Shown piece by piece: positions 7,292 through 16,837 of a stretch of 64,000 nucleotides of DNA. The stretch covers positions 62,001 through 126,000 of the forward strand of contig JAHHGX010000071.1 of the NCBI GenBank assembly GCA_019359675.1, given 5' to 3'. The notes under the pieces are model-generated. The model saw nothing but the letters and a program-made list of their open reading frames with translations. It had not been told where the DNA came from and searched no databases. The stretch's first letter is position 1. Every line of letters begins with the position of its first letter. The translations under genes and the position numbers were made by a program. The DNA is from Calothrix sp. FI2-JRJ7. GTDB lineage: Bacteria > Cyanobacteriota > Cyanobacteriia > Cyanobacteriales > Nostocaceae.

Positions 7292-9226
7292 ATGCTCGCT
7301 GTTTTTACTTATATCCGAGAAGCGATTGCCTCCTGGTGGTCGCAGTTTACACTCCAAACTAAGCTCTTGGCTGCCGCCACCCTGGTGGTATCTTTAGTTA
7401 TGAGCGGTTTGACGTTTTGGGCAGTCAATACTATCCAACAAGATGCGCGCTTGAATGATACTCGTTTTGGTCGCGACTTAGGATTATTGCTTGCTGCTAA
7501 CGTGGCGCCTTTAATAGCCGATAATAACTTAACTGAGGTTGCCCAACTATCTCAAAGGTTTTATAGCAGTACATCTAGCATTCGATACATACTCTATGCA
7601 GACGATACTGGAAAAATCTTTTTTGGCATTCCCTTTTGGGAACCAGAAGTTGAGAACTCACTTACAATTCAACGACGAATACAACTACCTGACGACTACG
7701 CAACTGATGCTGAGAAGCCAATGGTACGTCAGCATCAATCTCCTGATGGAGAAGTTACTGATGTCTTTGTACCATTAACAATCAATGGTAAGTACCTTGG
7801 TGTAATGGCAGTTGGTATAAACCCCAACCAGACAGCAGTTATTTCCACTAATTTTACTCGTGATGTCACTATTGCCGTATTTATTACGATTTGGGTAATG
7901 GTAATTTTGGCTGGTGTTGTTAATGCTTTAACTATTACTAAACCTATTAAAGAACTTTTAGTAGGTGTCAAGCAAATTGCTGCTGGTAATTTTCAACAGC
8001 GAATCGATTTGCCTCTCGGTGGAGAACTTGGAGAATTAATCTTCAGTTTTAACGATATGGCAGAACGTTTGGAACGTTACGAAGAACAAAATATCGAGGA
8101 ACTCACTGCTGAAAAAGCCAAACTTGAAACGCTCGTCTCTACTATTGCTGACGGCGCCGTGTTGATTGACAATAATATGCAGGTAATTCTTGCCAACCCA
8201 AATGCACGTCGTATTTTTGGTTGGGACGATATTGAGGTTGAAGGTAGTAACGTATTGCATCAGCTACCAACTGGAGTACAAATGGAAATTACACGTCCTT
8301 TGTACGAAATGGCAGCAGGAGAACGCGAAAGTGCTGAGTTTCGTATTCCACTCGGTCAACCCACAAAACGTACCATCCGTATTTTATTGACAACAGTTCT
8401 TAATCTTCAACGCGAAAGTATCAAAGGTATTGCCATAACCGTTCAAGATATTACACGGGAAGTTGAGCTAAACGAAGCCAAAAGTCAATTTATTAGTAAC
8501 GTCTCCCACGAATTACGAACACCATTATTTAATATCAAAACATACATTGAAACACTGCATGACTACGGTGAAGATTTAGAAGTCGAACAGCGAAAAGAGT
8601 TCTTATCAACAGTAAATCACGAAACAGACCGTTTAACTCGATTAGTAAACGATGTATTAGATTTATCAAAATTAGAATCAGGACGCATTTACAATTTAGA
8701 TGGAGTAGATTTAAGTCAAGCAATCGAACAAACGCTGCGTACTTATCAACTTAACGCTAAAGACAAAGGAATCGAAATATTTCAAGAAGTTGAACCTAAC
8801 ATACCTTTAGTCGTCGGTAACTACGATTTATTACTACAAGTCTTTGGTAACTTAATAGGTAACGCACTCAAATTTTCCACTCCCGGTGGTCAAATTGCCT
8901 TCCGTGCGTATCAACTCGATGCAAAAAAAGTGCGAATAGAAATATCCGACACAGGAATTGGAATTGCACCAGAAGACCAAGAAGCGATATTCGACCGTTT
9001 CTTTCGCGTCGAAAACCGAGTACACACCCTTGAAGGTACAGGTTTAGGACTATCAATAGTCCGTAACATCATCGACAAACACCACAGTCGAGTCAACCTA
9101 GTCAGCGAAGTTGGCACAGGTACCACCTTTTGGTTCGACTTATCAATTGTAGAACAACAGGCGCTGCATGTTGAGCAGTTAGGAGTTAAGAGTTATGAGT
9201 TAGGAGTTGGGAATGTAGAGACGTGA
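7292..9226 (+). CDS. nblS: Sensor histidine kinase NblS (Hik33/DspA family)
   Basis: NblS/Hik33 is the conserved cyanobacterial membrane sensor kinase that controls responses to high light, cold and nutrient stress, including phycobilisome breakdown. The 644 residues have, in order, a transmembrane helix (about 26-48), a periplasmic sensor region, a second helix (about 190-212), HAMP (213-265), PAS (about 275-390), HisKA with VSHELRTP near 403-410, and a HATPase with GTGLGLSIV near 583. The N-terminus (WWSQFTLQTKLLAAATLVVSLVMSGLTFW-like) is very characteristic of the family. The last residues after LSIVEQQALHVEQ (LGVKSYELGVGNVET) are encoded by heptamer repeats plus an R4 palindrome that provides the TGA. 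This kinase is usually unlinked to its regulator, as here. Confidence 0.9.
   Translation: MLAVFTYIREAIASWWSQFTLQTKLLAAATLVVSLVMSGLTFWAVNTIQQDARLNDTRFGRDLGLLLAANVAPLIADNNLTEVAQLSQRFYSSTSSIRYILYADDTGKIFFGIPFWEPEVENSLTIQRRIQLPDDYATDAEKPMVRQHQSPDGEVTDVFVPLTINGKYLGVMAVGINPNQTAVISTNFTRDVTIAVFITIWVMVILAGVVNALTITKPIKELLVGVKQIAAGNFQQRIDLPLGGELGELIFSFNDMAERLERYEEQNIEELTAEKAKLETLVSTIADGAVLIDNNMQVILANPNARRIFGWDDIEVEGSNVLHQLPTGVQMEITRPLYEMAAGERESAEFRIPLGQPTKRTIRILLTTVLNLQRESIKGIAITVQDITREVELNEAKSQFISNVSHELRTPLFNIKTYIETLHDYGEDLEVEQRKEFLSTVNHETDRLTRLVNDVLDLSKLESGRIYNLDGVDLSQAIEQTLRTYQLNAKDKGIEIFQEVEPNIPLVVGNYDLLLQVFGNLIGNALKFSTPGGQIAFRAYQLDAKKVRIEISDTGIGIAPEDQEAIFDRFFRVENRVHTLEGTGLGLSIVRNIIDKHHSRVNLVSEVGTGTTFWFDLSIVEQQALHVEQLGVKSYELGVGNVET
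9177..9214. repeat. R3 heptameric tandem repeat (GAGTTAN)
   Basis: About five units such as GAGTTAA, GAGTTAT, GAGTTAG and GAGTTGG. It is translated as the C-terminal tail of NblS. Confidence 0.85.
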
Positions 9227-9240
9227 CATGTCACGTCTCC
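9215..9240. repeat. R4 palindrome (GTAGAGACGTGA...TCACGTCTCC)
   Basis: GTAGAGACGTGACATG pairs with TCACGTCTCC. Contains the nblS stop TGA at 9224-9226. It could also act as a hairpin at the transcript end. Confidence 0.85.
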
Positions 9241-9263
9241 TCATGCGTTTCCTCATGTTTGAA

Positions 9264-9632
9264 TCAAGCAAAAGCCGCTATCATTAAACAAACAACAAAC
9301 AAAGCCACAAACAGCAACAGCGTTTGATTCTGTCGTACCCAACTCTGTAAACTCTCATTAGAACTGGGTTTACGATACTGCTGTTGCTTCTGCGCTTGAT
9401 ACTCCTCAAAATTTTGATATAAAGTACACTCTTTCGCTGTAGGACGTTGCGGATAATTACAGCTATCATCCACATGGTAAGCACAGGTATCACACAAGTA
9501 CTCACCCTTGCCAGCACGGTGCAACGGAATACCAGGATGTCCAAACGCTTTTAACTCAGTGCGACAGAAAGGGCAAGTTACAGCTTGTGAGTCAACTTGC
9601 TGATTACAACGGGGACAAAATATACTAGCCAC
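9264..9632 (-). CDS. Zinc-ribbon, single-pass membrane protein
   Basis: The 122-residue product starts at GTG 9632 (VASIFCPRCNQ...). It has an N-terminal zinc ribbon (CPRCNQQVDSQAVTCPFC), a second cysteine set (CDTCAYHVDDSC then C in KECTLY), a Gln-rich linker (EYQAQKQQQYRKP) and one C-terminal membrane helix (TLLLFVALFVVCLMIAAFA), so it is a tail-anchored metal-binding protein. The frame is open far upstream (to 9878), but that extension is antisense to the retropepsin gene and unlike any protein, so GTG 9632 before the first CxxC is chosen. Similar small zinc-ribbon proteins are common in cyanobacteria; function unknown. Divergent from the retropepsin-like gene, with 70 bp between starts. 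Confidence 0.7.
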   Translation of the reverse strand: MASIFCPRCNQQVDSQAVTCPFCRTELKAFGHPGIPLHRAGKGEYLCDTCAYHVDDSCNYPQRPTAKECTLYQNFEEYQAQKQQQYRKPSSNESLQSWVRQNQTLLLFVALFVVCLMIAAFA

Positions 9633-9702
9633 CTGAATAAATATAATTAATATAAGGTTTACTCGATTGTACTCACTCTCAGTTTTAAAAGGTGGAAATA
9701 AG

Positions 9703-10155
9703 ATGTTAGATTTTAATCGAGTAGAGCATAAGATAAATAAGGAGATAGGAGAAATCAGAGTTAAGGTTAAGCTCACTAACGCTATTGACGAAGGTTTAAT
9801 TAGTCGGGGATTTCTTAATCCAACTGACTTACATGTATACGAAACATCAGCACTAATCGATACTAGTGCAGTACGCACTGTAATTCCAATGCATGTAGCA
9901 CAAAAATTGGGTTTAGAAATTCGTAGTGAGCAAGTAGCAAAGTATGCAGATGGTAGACCAGAAACTGTTGAAATAGCTGAACCAGTACTTATTGAAATTC
10001 AAGGAAGAGAAACTTCTGAATCTCTATTAGTTGTTGGAGATGAAATACTAATTGGTCAAATTGGCTTGGAAACTTTAGATTTTGTTGTTGATTTTGAAAA
10101 TCATCGTTTGATTCCAAATCCTAAACATCCTGATGGTTCTGTTTTTCGCATATGA
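9703..10155 (+). CDS. Retropepsin-like (clan AA) aspartic protease homologue, variant active site
   Basis: This 150-residue protein has the single-domain retropepsin pattern: the active-site region ETSALIDTSAVRTVIP with Asp53, a flap-like middle (KYADGRPETVEIAEPVLIEI), then a second hydrophobic-Gly motif (ILIGQIGLETLDFVVD) and the C-terminal strand. Such proteins work as dimers. The usual Asp-Thr/Ser-Gly is here Asp-Thr-Ser, so the third residue is changed, and activity is doubtful. Start ATG 9703 is chosen over a TTG at 9667 because of AGGTGG upstream and because the intervening residues are not conserved-looking. A second homologue with intact Asp-Thr-Gly is at 34218-34583. Confidence 0.7.
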   Translation: MLDFNRVEHKINKEIGEIRVKVKLTNAIDEGLISRGFLNPTDLHVYETSALIDTSAVRTVIPMHVAQKLGLEIRSEQVAKYADGRPETVEIAEPVLIEIQGRETSESLLVVGDEILIGQIGLETLDFVVDFENHRLIPNPKHPDGSVFRI

Positions 10156-10176
10156 TGGTAGAACAGGTGCCCATTC

Positions 10177-11775
10177 CTATACTACAACGCGCGCTAATTG
10201 GACAACTGCCCGCACTAATTCATCAAAAGCAACAGGTTTTACTATGTGATATTTATAACCAATATCCAGAATTTTCTCATGGTCTATATCCGTACCATAA
10301 GCTGTAAGCGCAATCGCTGGAATTGATATATTTTGATACTGTGGCAACGCGCGAATTTCACGCATCAGTTCATAACCATCCATTGTTGGCATTCCAATAT
10401 CGCTTATTATTACATCTGGCCGATTCGATATAATTGCTTCCAGTGCATCAGTACCAGAATTAAAAGCCGTTACCCTAGCGCCATATTGTTCTAATACAAA
10501 TGTTATCAGTTCTAAATTATCAGCTTCATCATCAACTACTAACACATTTATTTCAGCTAACGAAGTTAAATCTGGGTCTAATTCTTGTTTTACTTGTGGC
10601 GCCATAACTGCTGCAAGAGGAAAACAACAAGTGAAAGTTGCCCCAAGTCCTTCACCTAAACTTTCTGCCATAATTGTGCCACCGTGCAATTCGACTAAAT
10701 GACGCGAAATTGCTAAACCTAACCCCAACCCACCAAATGTTCTAGTAGTACTGCTATCAGCTTGACGGAAAGACTCAAATATGTACGGTAAAAACTCCCG
10801 CGTAATACCTTTTCCAGTATCACTAACCTTTAGTTGAACCTGCGTATCAATTTGTTCAAGGCTGATTGTAACTTCTCCACCTGTAGGTGTAAACTTAACG
10901 GCATTGGTAAGTAAATTAATCACGATTTGCTGTAAACGGTTGGCATCACCCAATACTTTACCGACGTCATAATTAATTTCGATAATTAGCTGAATCGATT
11001 TTGCTTCTACTGCTAACCTAACTGTTTCTAATGCTGCTTGAATCACATAACCCAAATCTACAGTTTCTAATTTTAATTCCAGCTTACCTCGTAGTATTCG
11101 TGATACATCAAGTAAATCATCAATTAGTTGCACCTGTAATTTGGCATTGCGTTCAATTGTTTCAATTGCTAAACTTTTACTCTTTTCATCTAAAGTCCGA
11201 GTTTTTAGCAATTTTGACCATCCCAATATTGGATTTAGCGGTGTACGCAACTCGTGCGATAAAATCGCTAAAAACTCATCTTTGACTCGGTTTGCTGCTT
11301 CTGCTGATTCTTGCGCTAATTTTCGTTCTACTGCTTCCGCTAACGCACGGTCACGCATTGTTCTATATTCTTGAACACGATATGTTAAATCTGTTACGTC
11401 TTGTATTGACATCAACGCATAATAACTATCTTCATCGACACTAGGTAGCGATGTTACAGTTGTATGTTGAATGCGGTTTTTTCCTTGGCTACTCGGTGCC
11501 GGAATTATATAATTATGTAGTTGTGAAGAAAAGATTGCTGGTGGTCCACCTTTAAATATATCTTCAAACCGACTTGCATACTGTGGTTGACTTAAATGCG
11601 GAAATCTCTGAGTTAGCGAAGTATCTAAAATCAACTTACGCGGAATTTTTGTCCATTCTTCTAAACAGTTATTCCAATAAATTACTGTGTAGTCAGATTT
11701 GAAAATACACAAACCCAACGGTATAAGGTCAAAATGACTAAATTTCTCCTGCGATTGAGCGATTATTTCTAGCAT
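10177..11775 (-). CDS. Hybrid histidine kinase with C-terminal receiver
   Basis: Soluble 532-residue kinase. Residues about 15-115 look like a PAS domain (IPLGLCIFKSDYTVIYWNN), followed by a short coiled coil (about 135-168), HisKA with [15 protein letters not shown] near 173-187, HATPase (about 275-392; GGLGLGLAISR) and a receiver domain (about 413-530) with VVDDE and phospho-acceptor Asp in IISDIGMP. No membrane segments. It is the third gene of a minus-strand cheY-cheC-kinase set, 21 bp after cheC, so it probably feeds phosphate or signal into the same circuit. Confidence 0.85.
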   Translation of the reverse strand: MLEIIAQSQEKFSHFDLIPLGLCIFKSDYTVIYWNNCLEEWTKIPRKLILDTSLTQRFPHLSQPQYASRFEDIFKGGPPAIFSSQLHNYIIPAPSSQGKNRIQHTTVTSLPSVDEDSYYALMSIQDVTDLTYRVQEYRTMRDRALAEAVERKLAQESAEAANRVKDEFLAILSHELRTPLNPILGWSKLLKTRTLDEKSKSLAIETIERNAKLQVQLIDDLLDVSRILRGKLELKLETVDLGYVIQAALETVRLAVEAKSIQLIIEINYDVGKVLGDANRLQQIVINLLTNAVKFTPTGGEVTISLEQIDTQVQLKVSDTGKGITREFLPYIFESFRQADSSTTRTFGGLGLGLAISRHLVELHGGTIMAESLGEGLGATFTCCFPLAAVMAPQVKQELDPDLTSLAEINVLVVDDEADNLELITFVLEQYGARVTAFNSGTDALEAIISNRPDVIISDIGMPTMDGYELMREIRALPQYQNISIPAIALTAYGTDIDHEKILDIGYKYHIVKPVAFDELVRAVVQLARVVV

Positions 11776-11796
11776 TATTTAGGTATTATATCTGTG

Positions 11797-12420
11797 CTAA
11801 GAAGGTTGAAATTCTAATTCTTTGTCAATAACTCTAATCAAAGTACCAAACGACTCCATTTCAAAAATCAAAACGATATCTCCTATAATTTCTAACGTTT
11901 TAATTGCAAAGCGCGCTTGTGCAAGCAAAAAAATAGTTTCTTCGCTTGCATATTCCAAAGATAATATGTGCTTGATCGAATCTTCCATGTAAATGGGTAT
12001 CGCATAGTTGAGGTGTTGATTTAATACGTTACTAATCGACCCCATGATTCCATTAATTACAATATTGCCGACTTCGCTAAGTGTACCAATTTTTACTGAA
12101 TCTAAATCTGGACTATCGATTTCTTCTCCTGTAAGTAAGCTAACTAAAGTTGCTGCACTCTCTGTTGGAAAAACTAAGTTCGCTTTTCCCGAAAAGGAAC
12201 CTGTAAAATTTAATTTTACAGCCGCTAACGAATCTCCATTAAATCTTTTTTCGAGCTCTGCTTGTATCTGACTCAAAGTTAATATGGTAACAACTGGAAT
12301 TTCTAAAACAATTCGAGAATCTAACATTTGGTTGAGCATACCAGCAGCTCGACCCACACCAATATTTATTAATTCTTGTAAAGCATCCAAGTGAGTATCC
12401 GTTAGCTGATATACCATCAT
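11797..12420 (-). CDS. cheC: CheC-family chemotaxis phosphatase
   Basis: CheC dephosphorylates CheY-P. Both phosphatase signatures are present: Glu16/Asn19 in ELINIGVGRAAGML and the second ExxN set in EVGNIVINGIMGS. The 207 residues match the length of the two-motif CheC type. The ATG overlaps the cheY stop (TAATG at 12420), so the two proteins are translationally coupled and likely made together. A CheC beside a complete CheB/CheR pair points to two adaptation routes in one locus. Confidence 0.85.
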   Translation of the reverse strand: MMVYQLTDTHLDALQELINIGVGRAAGMLNQMLDSRIVLEIPVVTILTLSQIQAELEKRFNGDSLAAVKLNFTGSFSGKANLVFPTESAATLVSLLTGEEIDSPDLDSVKIGTLSEVGNIVINGIMGSISNVLNQHLNYAIPIYMEDSIKHILSLEYASEETIFLLAQARFAIKTLEIIGDIVLIFEMESFGTLIRVIDKELEFQPS

Positions 12421-12788
12421 TAAGCTCCTTGATGCTTACAAGCTTCACGTACAGCCATCAGCACTTCATTTTGTTTTACTGGTTTATTAATAAATCCTGT
12501 GGCGCCTAATTCCATACCACGGTCACGCGAAGCATCTTGAATGTCAGCAGAAATAATAATAGTCGGAACCTTAAACTTTTCTGCCCGCAACATCTCAAGA
12601 AATCCAAATCCATCAACATCTGGCATCAGTATATCAGTCAACACACAATCTGGAGTATGCGCGCGTACCATCTCTAAACCTTCCCGACCGTTACTAGCTT
12701 CGAGTATTTCATAGCCATCTGCTTGGAGGATTTTACGAAGCATCCTACGAGAAAAGGCTGCATCGTCAACAATCAGGATTGATGTCAT
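12420..12788 (-). CDS. cheY: CheY-like single-domain response regulator
   Basis: A 122-residue stand-alone receiver: ILIVDDAAFSRRML with the acidic pair, phospho-acceptor Asp in CVLTDILMPDVDG, the switch residue region TIIISAD and Lys in FINKPVKQNE. The SRRMLRKILQADGYEI segment is typical of chemotaxis CheY. It is the first gene of the minus-strand cheY-cheC-kinase operon and is overlapped by cheC by one base. Its start faces cheA across a 266-bp divergent intergenic region that must hold both promoters. Confidence 0.9.
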   Translation of the reverse strand: MTSILIVDDAAFSRRMLRKILQADGYEILEASNGREGLEMVRAHTPDCVLTDILMPDVDGFGFLEMLRAEKFKVPTIIISADIQDASRDRGMELGATGFINKPVKQNEVLMAVREACKHQGA

Positions 12789-13054
12789 CGTTCAAATTTT
12801 GCCTTGAAATGATACATTAACTATTTTACACATGCATAACAGTAAATTATAGTTTATCATCTATTCAATAGTTTGCTAATTGTCAAGTAGCTTTGATACA
12901 CTTTTGCAATAAAAATCTCTAGATACTAATTAAAAAAATAAACTTCTACCTAAAGGCATAATTTATATCTACTTTCCGATATAATTTGAAAGCATACTAG
13001 TTTCACTACTTTCATCGTAGAATATTTTATTACCTAGACTACATATCAAATTGC

Positions 13055-15166
13055 ATGGAGTATATCGACAGTGATGACATCAAAGCCTTTTTGGCAGAAA
13101 GCTATGAAAATATTAATCAAATAGAAAATGATATTGTAGATTTAGAAAAAGCATCGGTGTCAGTTGATGCATTGTCTCGAATTTACCGATGTTTACATAC
13201 ATTGAAGGGTAATTGCGGTTTTCTAGCATTTCCTAAGTTAGAAAGACTTGCTCACGCTGGTGAAAGTTTACTCGACCAACTGCGTACAGGTAATTTAACC
13301 ATAAATACCGAAATTGCCACTACTCTACTTCAAACAATTGACAGTATTCGTAAAATCCTCACTTCCATCGAATCTAATAATAACGAAGGCAGCGAAGACT
13401 ACTCAAGCTTGATTCAAAAATTAAATATATTACATTCTACTACTTCTATCGAAACTACTCCCCTTCCCGAAACTAGCGTTAGTTCTCAAGTTGCTTCCAC
13501 TCTTAGCACCTCAGAAACTATTCGAGTTGATGTAGATGTACTCGATAAAATGATGAATTTAGTAGGTGAGTTAATACTATCGCGTAACCAAGTGTTGCAA
13601 TTCGCAAATTATGTAGACGATACTGCTTTTACCAGAATCAGCCAAAACTTAAATGTAATTTCATCAGAGTTGCAATTTGTAGTTATGAAAACTCGGTTGC
13701 AACCAATAAATATAATATTGCAAAAACTACCGCGTGCTGTTCGCGATATCGAAGTCGCTTCATACAAAAGGGTACATCTCGATATTATTGGCGCCGAAAC
13801 CGAACTCGACCGCAGTATAATCGAGTTCATCAAAGACCCAATCATGCATATAGTTCGTAACTGTATCGACCACGGAATTGAAACACCAGAAGTACGCACA
13901 TCACTTGGCAAACCAACCGAAGCAAAGTTGTACGTGCGCGCGTTTCACGAAGGTGGTACAGTCAATATTGAAATTGGCGATGATGGTAAAGGTATTGAAC
14001 CAGAGCTTGTATTAGCAAAAGCATTAGAGCTAGGTTTAATTAATTCTTCACAAGCGCAAACCTTCACCGAAGCTGAAATTATAAATTTAATTTTTCTACC
14101 CGGTTTATCTACATCACCTCAAGTTACCAACCTTTCTGGTAGAGGAGTTGGAATGGATGTAGTCAAAACAAATATCGAGCGGGTAAACGGTTCAATACAA
14201 GTTTATAGTCAGCCAGGACAAGGTACACTATTTAAAATCAGAATTCCTTTAACTCTAGCAATTATTGGTGCGTTAATAATTACTGCCAATCAACAATATT
14301 TTACTATTCCCCAAACTAATGTTCAAGAACTCGTCAGGCTTGAGGGTGATGCAATAAGCGAACGTATTCATATACTATATGATATTCCTGTATTGCGTTT
14401 GCGTGGAAATATCTTACCTTTGGTCTACCTGAACAAAGTTCTCGGATTTCAAGAAAATGTACCATTACGTGTACTAAAAAATATACAAATAGAAACTATA
14501 TATATAGTAGTTATCAATATTGATGAATATCACTTTGGTTTAGTTGTAGACTCAATCGAAGACACTGAGGATATTGTAGTTAAACCTTTAGGAAAACAAC
14601 TCAAAGATGTTTCTATATTCACAGGCGCCACAATTCTTGGGGATGGTAAAATTTCTTTAATCATAGATACAATTGCACTGGCGATAGAAGCGGGTGTCAC
14701 ACCTCAAGCTCAAAAACGTTTCAATATTACACTTATAGATGATAATGAAGAGCGCGTTTCGGTACTCTTGTTTGAAGGGGTTGAAAACGCGCGTATGGGT
14801 ATTTTTCTCACGCTTGCCAACCGTCTGGAAGAATTCGATAGCAAAGACATTAAAATCGTTGGCAACCAAAAGGTCATACAATATAGCAATGAAATTATAT
14901 CTTTAATTGATTTAAACGAAGTCTTTTTAGGCGGCTCAAAAATATTACCAGATTCTCTCATTCAAGTTGTAGTTATTACTTTCAATCATCATAACTACGG
15001 CTTAATAGTCAATTCTATCATTGATATTGTAGAAGAACCGTTAAAAATTCAAGGCGCCTCTACCCGTCCTGGTGTGAAAATGCTTGCTACTATTCAAAAT
15101 GAAATTACCGAAATTCTCGATATCGAAAAAATTATCAGTCTTGTGAACCCTTATTTAATCAAATAA
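13055..15166 (+). CDS. cheA: Chemotaxis histidine kinase CheA with two CheW-like domains
   Basis: The 703-residue protein has an Hpt domain with His48 in LHTLKGNCGF, a dimerisation region from about 153 (ETIRVDVDVLDKMMNLVGEL), a HATPase with the N-box VRNCIDHGIE near 270 and GRGVGMDVVK near 367, and then two successive CheW-like regulatory modules (about 405-545 and 560-700). Typical CheA has one, and many cyanobacterial CheA proteins end with a receiver domain, which is absent here. It is first in the operon cheA-cheW-mcp-cheB-cheR. Confidence 0.9.
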   Translation: MEYIDSDDIKAFLAESYENINQIENDIVDLEKASVSVDALSRIYRCLHTLKGNCGFLAFPKLERLAHAGESLLDQLRTGNLTINTEIATTLLQTIDSIRKILTSIESNNNEGSEDYSSLIQKLNILHSTTSIETTPLPETSVSSQVASTLSTSETIRVDVDVLDKMMNLVGELILSRNQVLQFANYVDDTAFTRISQNLNVISSELQFVVMKTRLQPINIILQKLPRAVRDIEVASYKRVHLDIIGAETELDRSIIEFIKDPIMHIVRNCIDHGIETPEVRTSLGKPTEAKLYVRAFHEGGTVNIEIGDDGKGIEPELVLAKALELGLINSSQAQTFTEAEIINLIFLPGLSTSPQVTNLSGRGVGMDVVKTNIERVNGSIQVYSQPGQGTLFKIRIPLTLAIIGALIITANQQYFTIPQTNVQELVRLEGDAISERIHILYDIPVLRLRGNILPLVYLNKVLGFQENVPLRVLKNIQIETIYIVVINIDEYHFGLVVDSIEDTEDIVVKPLGKQLKDVSIFTGATILGDGKISLIIDTIALAIEAGVTPQAQKRFNITLIDDNEERVSVLLFEGVENARMGIFLTLANRLEEFDSKDIKIVGNQKVIQYSNEIISLIDLNEVFLGGSKILPDSLIQVVVITFNHHNYGLIVNSIIDIVEEPLKIQGASTRPGVKMLATIQNEITEILDIEKIISLVNPYLIK

Positions 15167-15167
15167 T

Positions 15168-15614
15168 ATGAATCAACAATTTTGTACTTTTTTTCTAGAT
15201 AAAATCTATTTTGGCATCGATGTTCTACAAGTGCAAGAAGTAATTAGATTTACACAAATAACACCTGTACCACTGGCGCCACCCGATATATTAGGTTTAA
15301 TCAACTTACGTGGTAAGATAGTCACTATTATCGATATAAAATCTCGATTACAAATGAATCAAAATATAAAAAATTATGAAAATAATCATGAAAATAATTA
15401 TAATATTATTTTGAATAATAAGTCAGAACTCGTAAGCTTGATAGTAGATGACATTGGAGACGTAGTTGAAGTCGCAGAAAATCAATTTGAACCACCTCCT
15501 GCAACTTTAAAAGGTAAAATTCGCTCTTTACTTAAAGGCGCCTACAAATTACAAGACAAATTTTTATTAATTATAAACGTCGATAAACTTTTAGCCAAAA
15601 ATATTAAAAATTAG
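15168..15614 (+). CDS. cheW: Chemotaxis coupling protein CheW
   Basis: CheW links receptors to CheA. The 148 residues show the family pattern: [21 protein letters not shown] near 18-38, the [20 protein letters not shown] core, and a final strand with ILINV-like residues. An Asn-rich insert (about 65-82, [14 protein letters not shown]) is unusual and low complexity. It starts one base after the cheA stop, so translation is probably coupled. Confidence 0.9.
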   Translation: MNQQFCTFFLDKIYFGIDVLQVQEVIRFTQITPVPLAPPDILGLINLRGKIVTIIDIKSRLQMNQNIKNYENNHENNYNIILNNKSELVSLIVDDIGDVVEVAENQFEPPPATLKGKIRSLLKGAYKLQDKFLLIINVDKLLAKNIKN

Positions 15615-15622
15615 ACAAAATT

Positions 15623-16837
15623 ATGAATCAACTACAGCCAATTTTAACAGCATTAACAGCATTGAAACAAGGAGATTTTGCTTATCGATTACCAGTTGAA
15701 GAAAACGAACTAAGCGAAGTACATCAAGCTTTCAACGAATTAGCCGCTTTTAACGGAAATTTTGCATCCGAAACCATCAAAATGACGCACGAAGTAGGTA
15801 CAGAAGGAAAGTTAGACTCGCAAGTCATAATTAATAATGCGACTGGATGTTGGAAAGAAATAATCGACAGTATTAATTACATGTCTTCCAAATTGGCCGC
15901 CCAATTCCGTAATATTGCTCAAATAATGCTTGTAGTATCGCAAGGCGATTTATCTCAAACAGTTGACATTGAAAATGTGGGTGAATTTCAAGCACTGACA
16001 AGCAGCGTTAATGCGATGATAACCAACCTGCGTAGTTCAATTCAAGAAATTACCGAAGTTGCAACTACTGTAGCTTCATCTTCTGAAGAATTTAGTGTTG
16101 TCAGTCAAGAAATGACGAAAAACGCAAATCAAACTGCCGAGCAAGCAACGAGTGCTTCAGCTTCTGCCGACCAAGTTAGTCAAAATGCAATTATAGTAGC
16201 TACCGCAGTCGAAGAAATGAACGTTTCAATCCGCGAAATTGCCAAAAATGCTGCTGAAGGCGCCCAAGTAGCCACAAGTGCCGTAAAAACTGCTGATGAT
16301 ACTAATACCACAATTACCAAGCTTGGTAATAGTAGTATAGAAATAGGCAAAGTCATTAAAGTAATTACCTCAATAGCCCAGCAAACAAATTTATTGGCTT
16401 TGAATGCCACCATCGAAGCTGCACGCGCGGGTGATGCTGGTCGAGGGTTTGCCGTTGTTGCGGGTGAAGTCAAAGAATTAGCGCGCGCAACTGCTAAAGC
16501 AACTGATGATATTAGTCAGCGTATCGAAACGATTCAAACCGATACAAAAAGTGCTGTTGATGCAATAGCTGAAATTAGTACCGTTATCAATCAAATTAAT
16601 GATATTCAAAATACTATAGCCAGTGCTGTCGAAGAGCAAACAGCCACTACTAATGAAATTGCCCGCAACGTCACAGAAGCTGCTAAAGGCGCCACCGACA
16701 TTGCCAAAAATATTTCTGTCGTAGCCTTAAACGCTCAAAACACCACAACAGGCGCCGCAAATACATCCCAAGCTGCCAACGAACTATCGCGCATGGCAGT
16801 AGATTTACACAAAATAGTTAGTAAATTTATATACTAA
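15623..16837 (+). CDS. Soluble methyl-accepting chemotaxis protein
   Basis: A 404-residue receptor without membrane segments or a periplasmic domain. Residues about 1-145 are HAMP-like; the segment [15 protein letters not shown]...[15 protein letters not shown] strongly recalls the repeat unit of the poly-HAMP kinase at 41389-47205. Residues about 150-400 are the signalling hairpin with the conserved tip [19 protein letters not shown] and [14 protein letters not shown]. It would sense a cytoplasmic signal or the state of a partner. It overlaps cheB by one base (TAATG). Confidence 0.9.
   Translation: MNQLQPILTALTALKQGDFAYRLPVEENELSEVHQAFNELAAFNGNFASETIKMTHEVGTEGKLDSQVIINNATGCWKEIIDSINYMSSKLAAQFRNIAQIMLVVSQGDLSQTVDIENVGEFQALTSSVNAMITNLRSSIQEITEVATTVASSSEEFSVVSQEMTKNANQTAEQATSASASADQVSQNAIIVATAVEEMNVSIREIAKNAAEGAQVATSAVKTADDTNTTITKLGNSSIEIGKVIKVITSIAQQTNLLALNATIEAARAGDAGRGFAVVAGEVKELARATAKATDDISQRIETIQTDTKSAVDAIAEISTVINQINDIQNTIASAVEEQTATTNEIARNVTEAAKGATDIAKNISVVALNAQNTTTGAANTSQAANELSRMAVDLHKIVSKFIY

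Noticed and set aside
9633-9878. A longer N-terminus for the zinc-ribbon protein
   Set aside because: The extension is antisense to the retropepsin gene and looks non-coding; GTG 9632 precedes the first CxxC.
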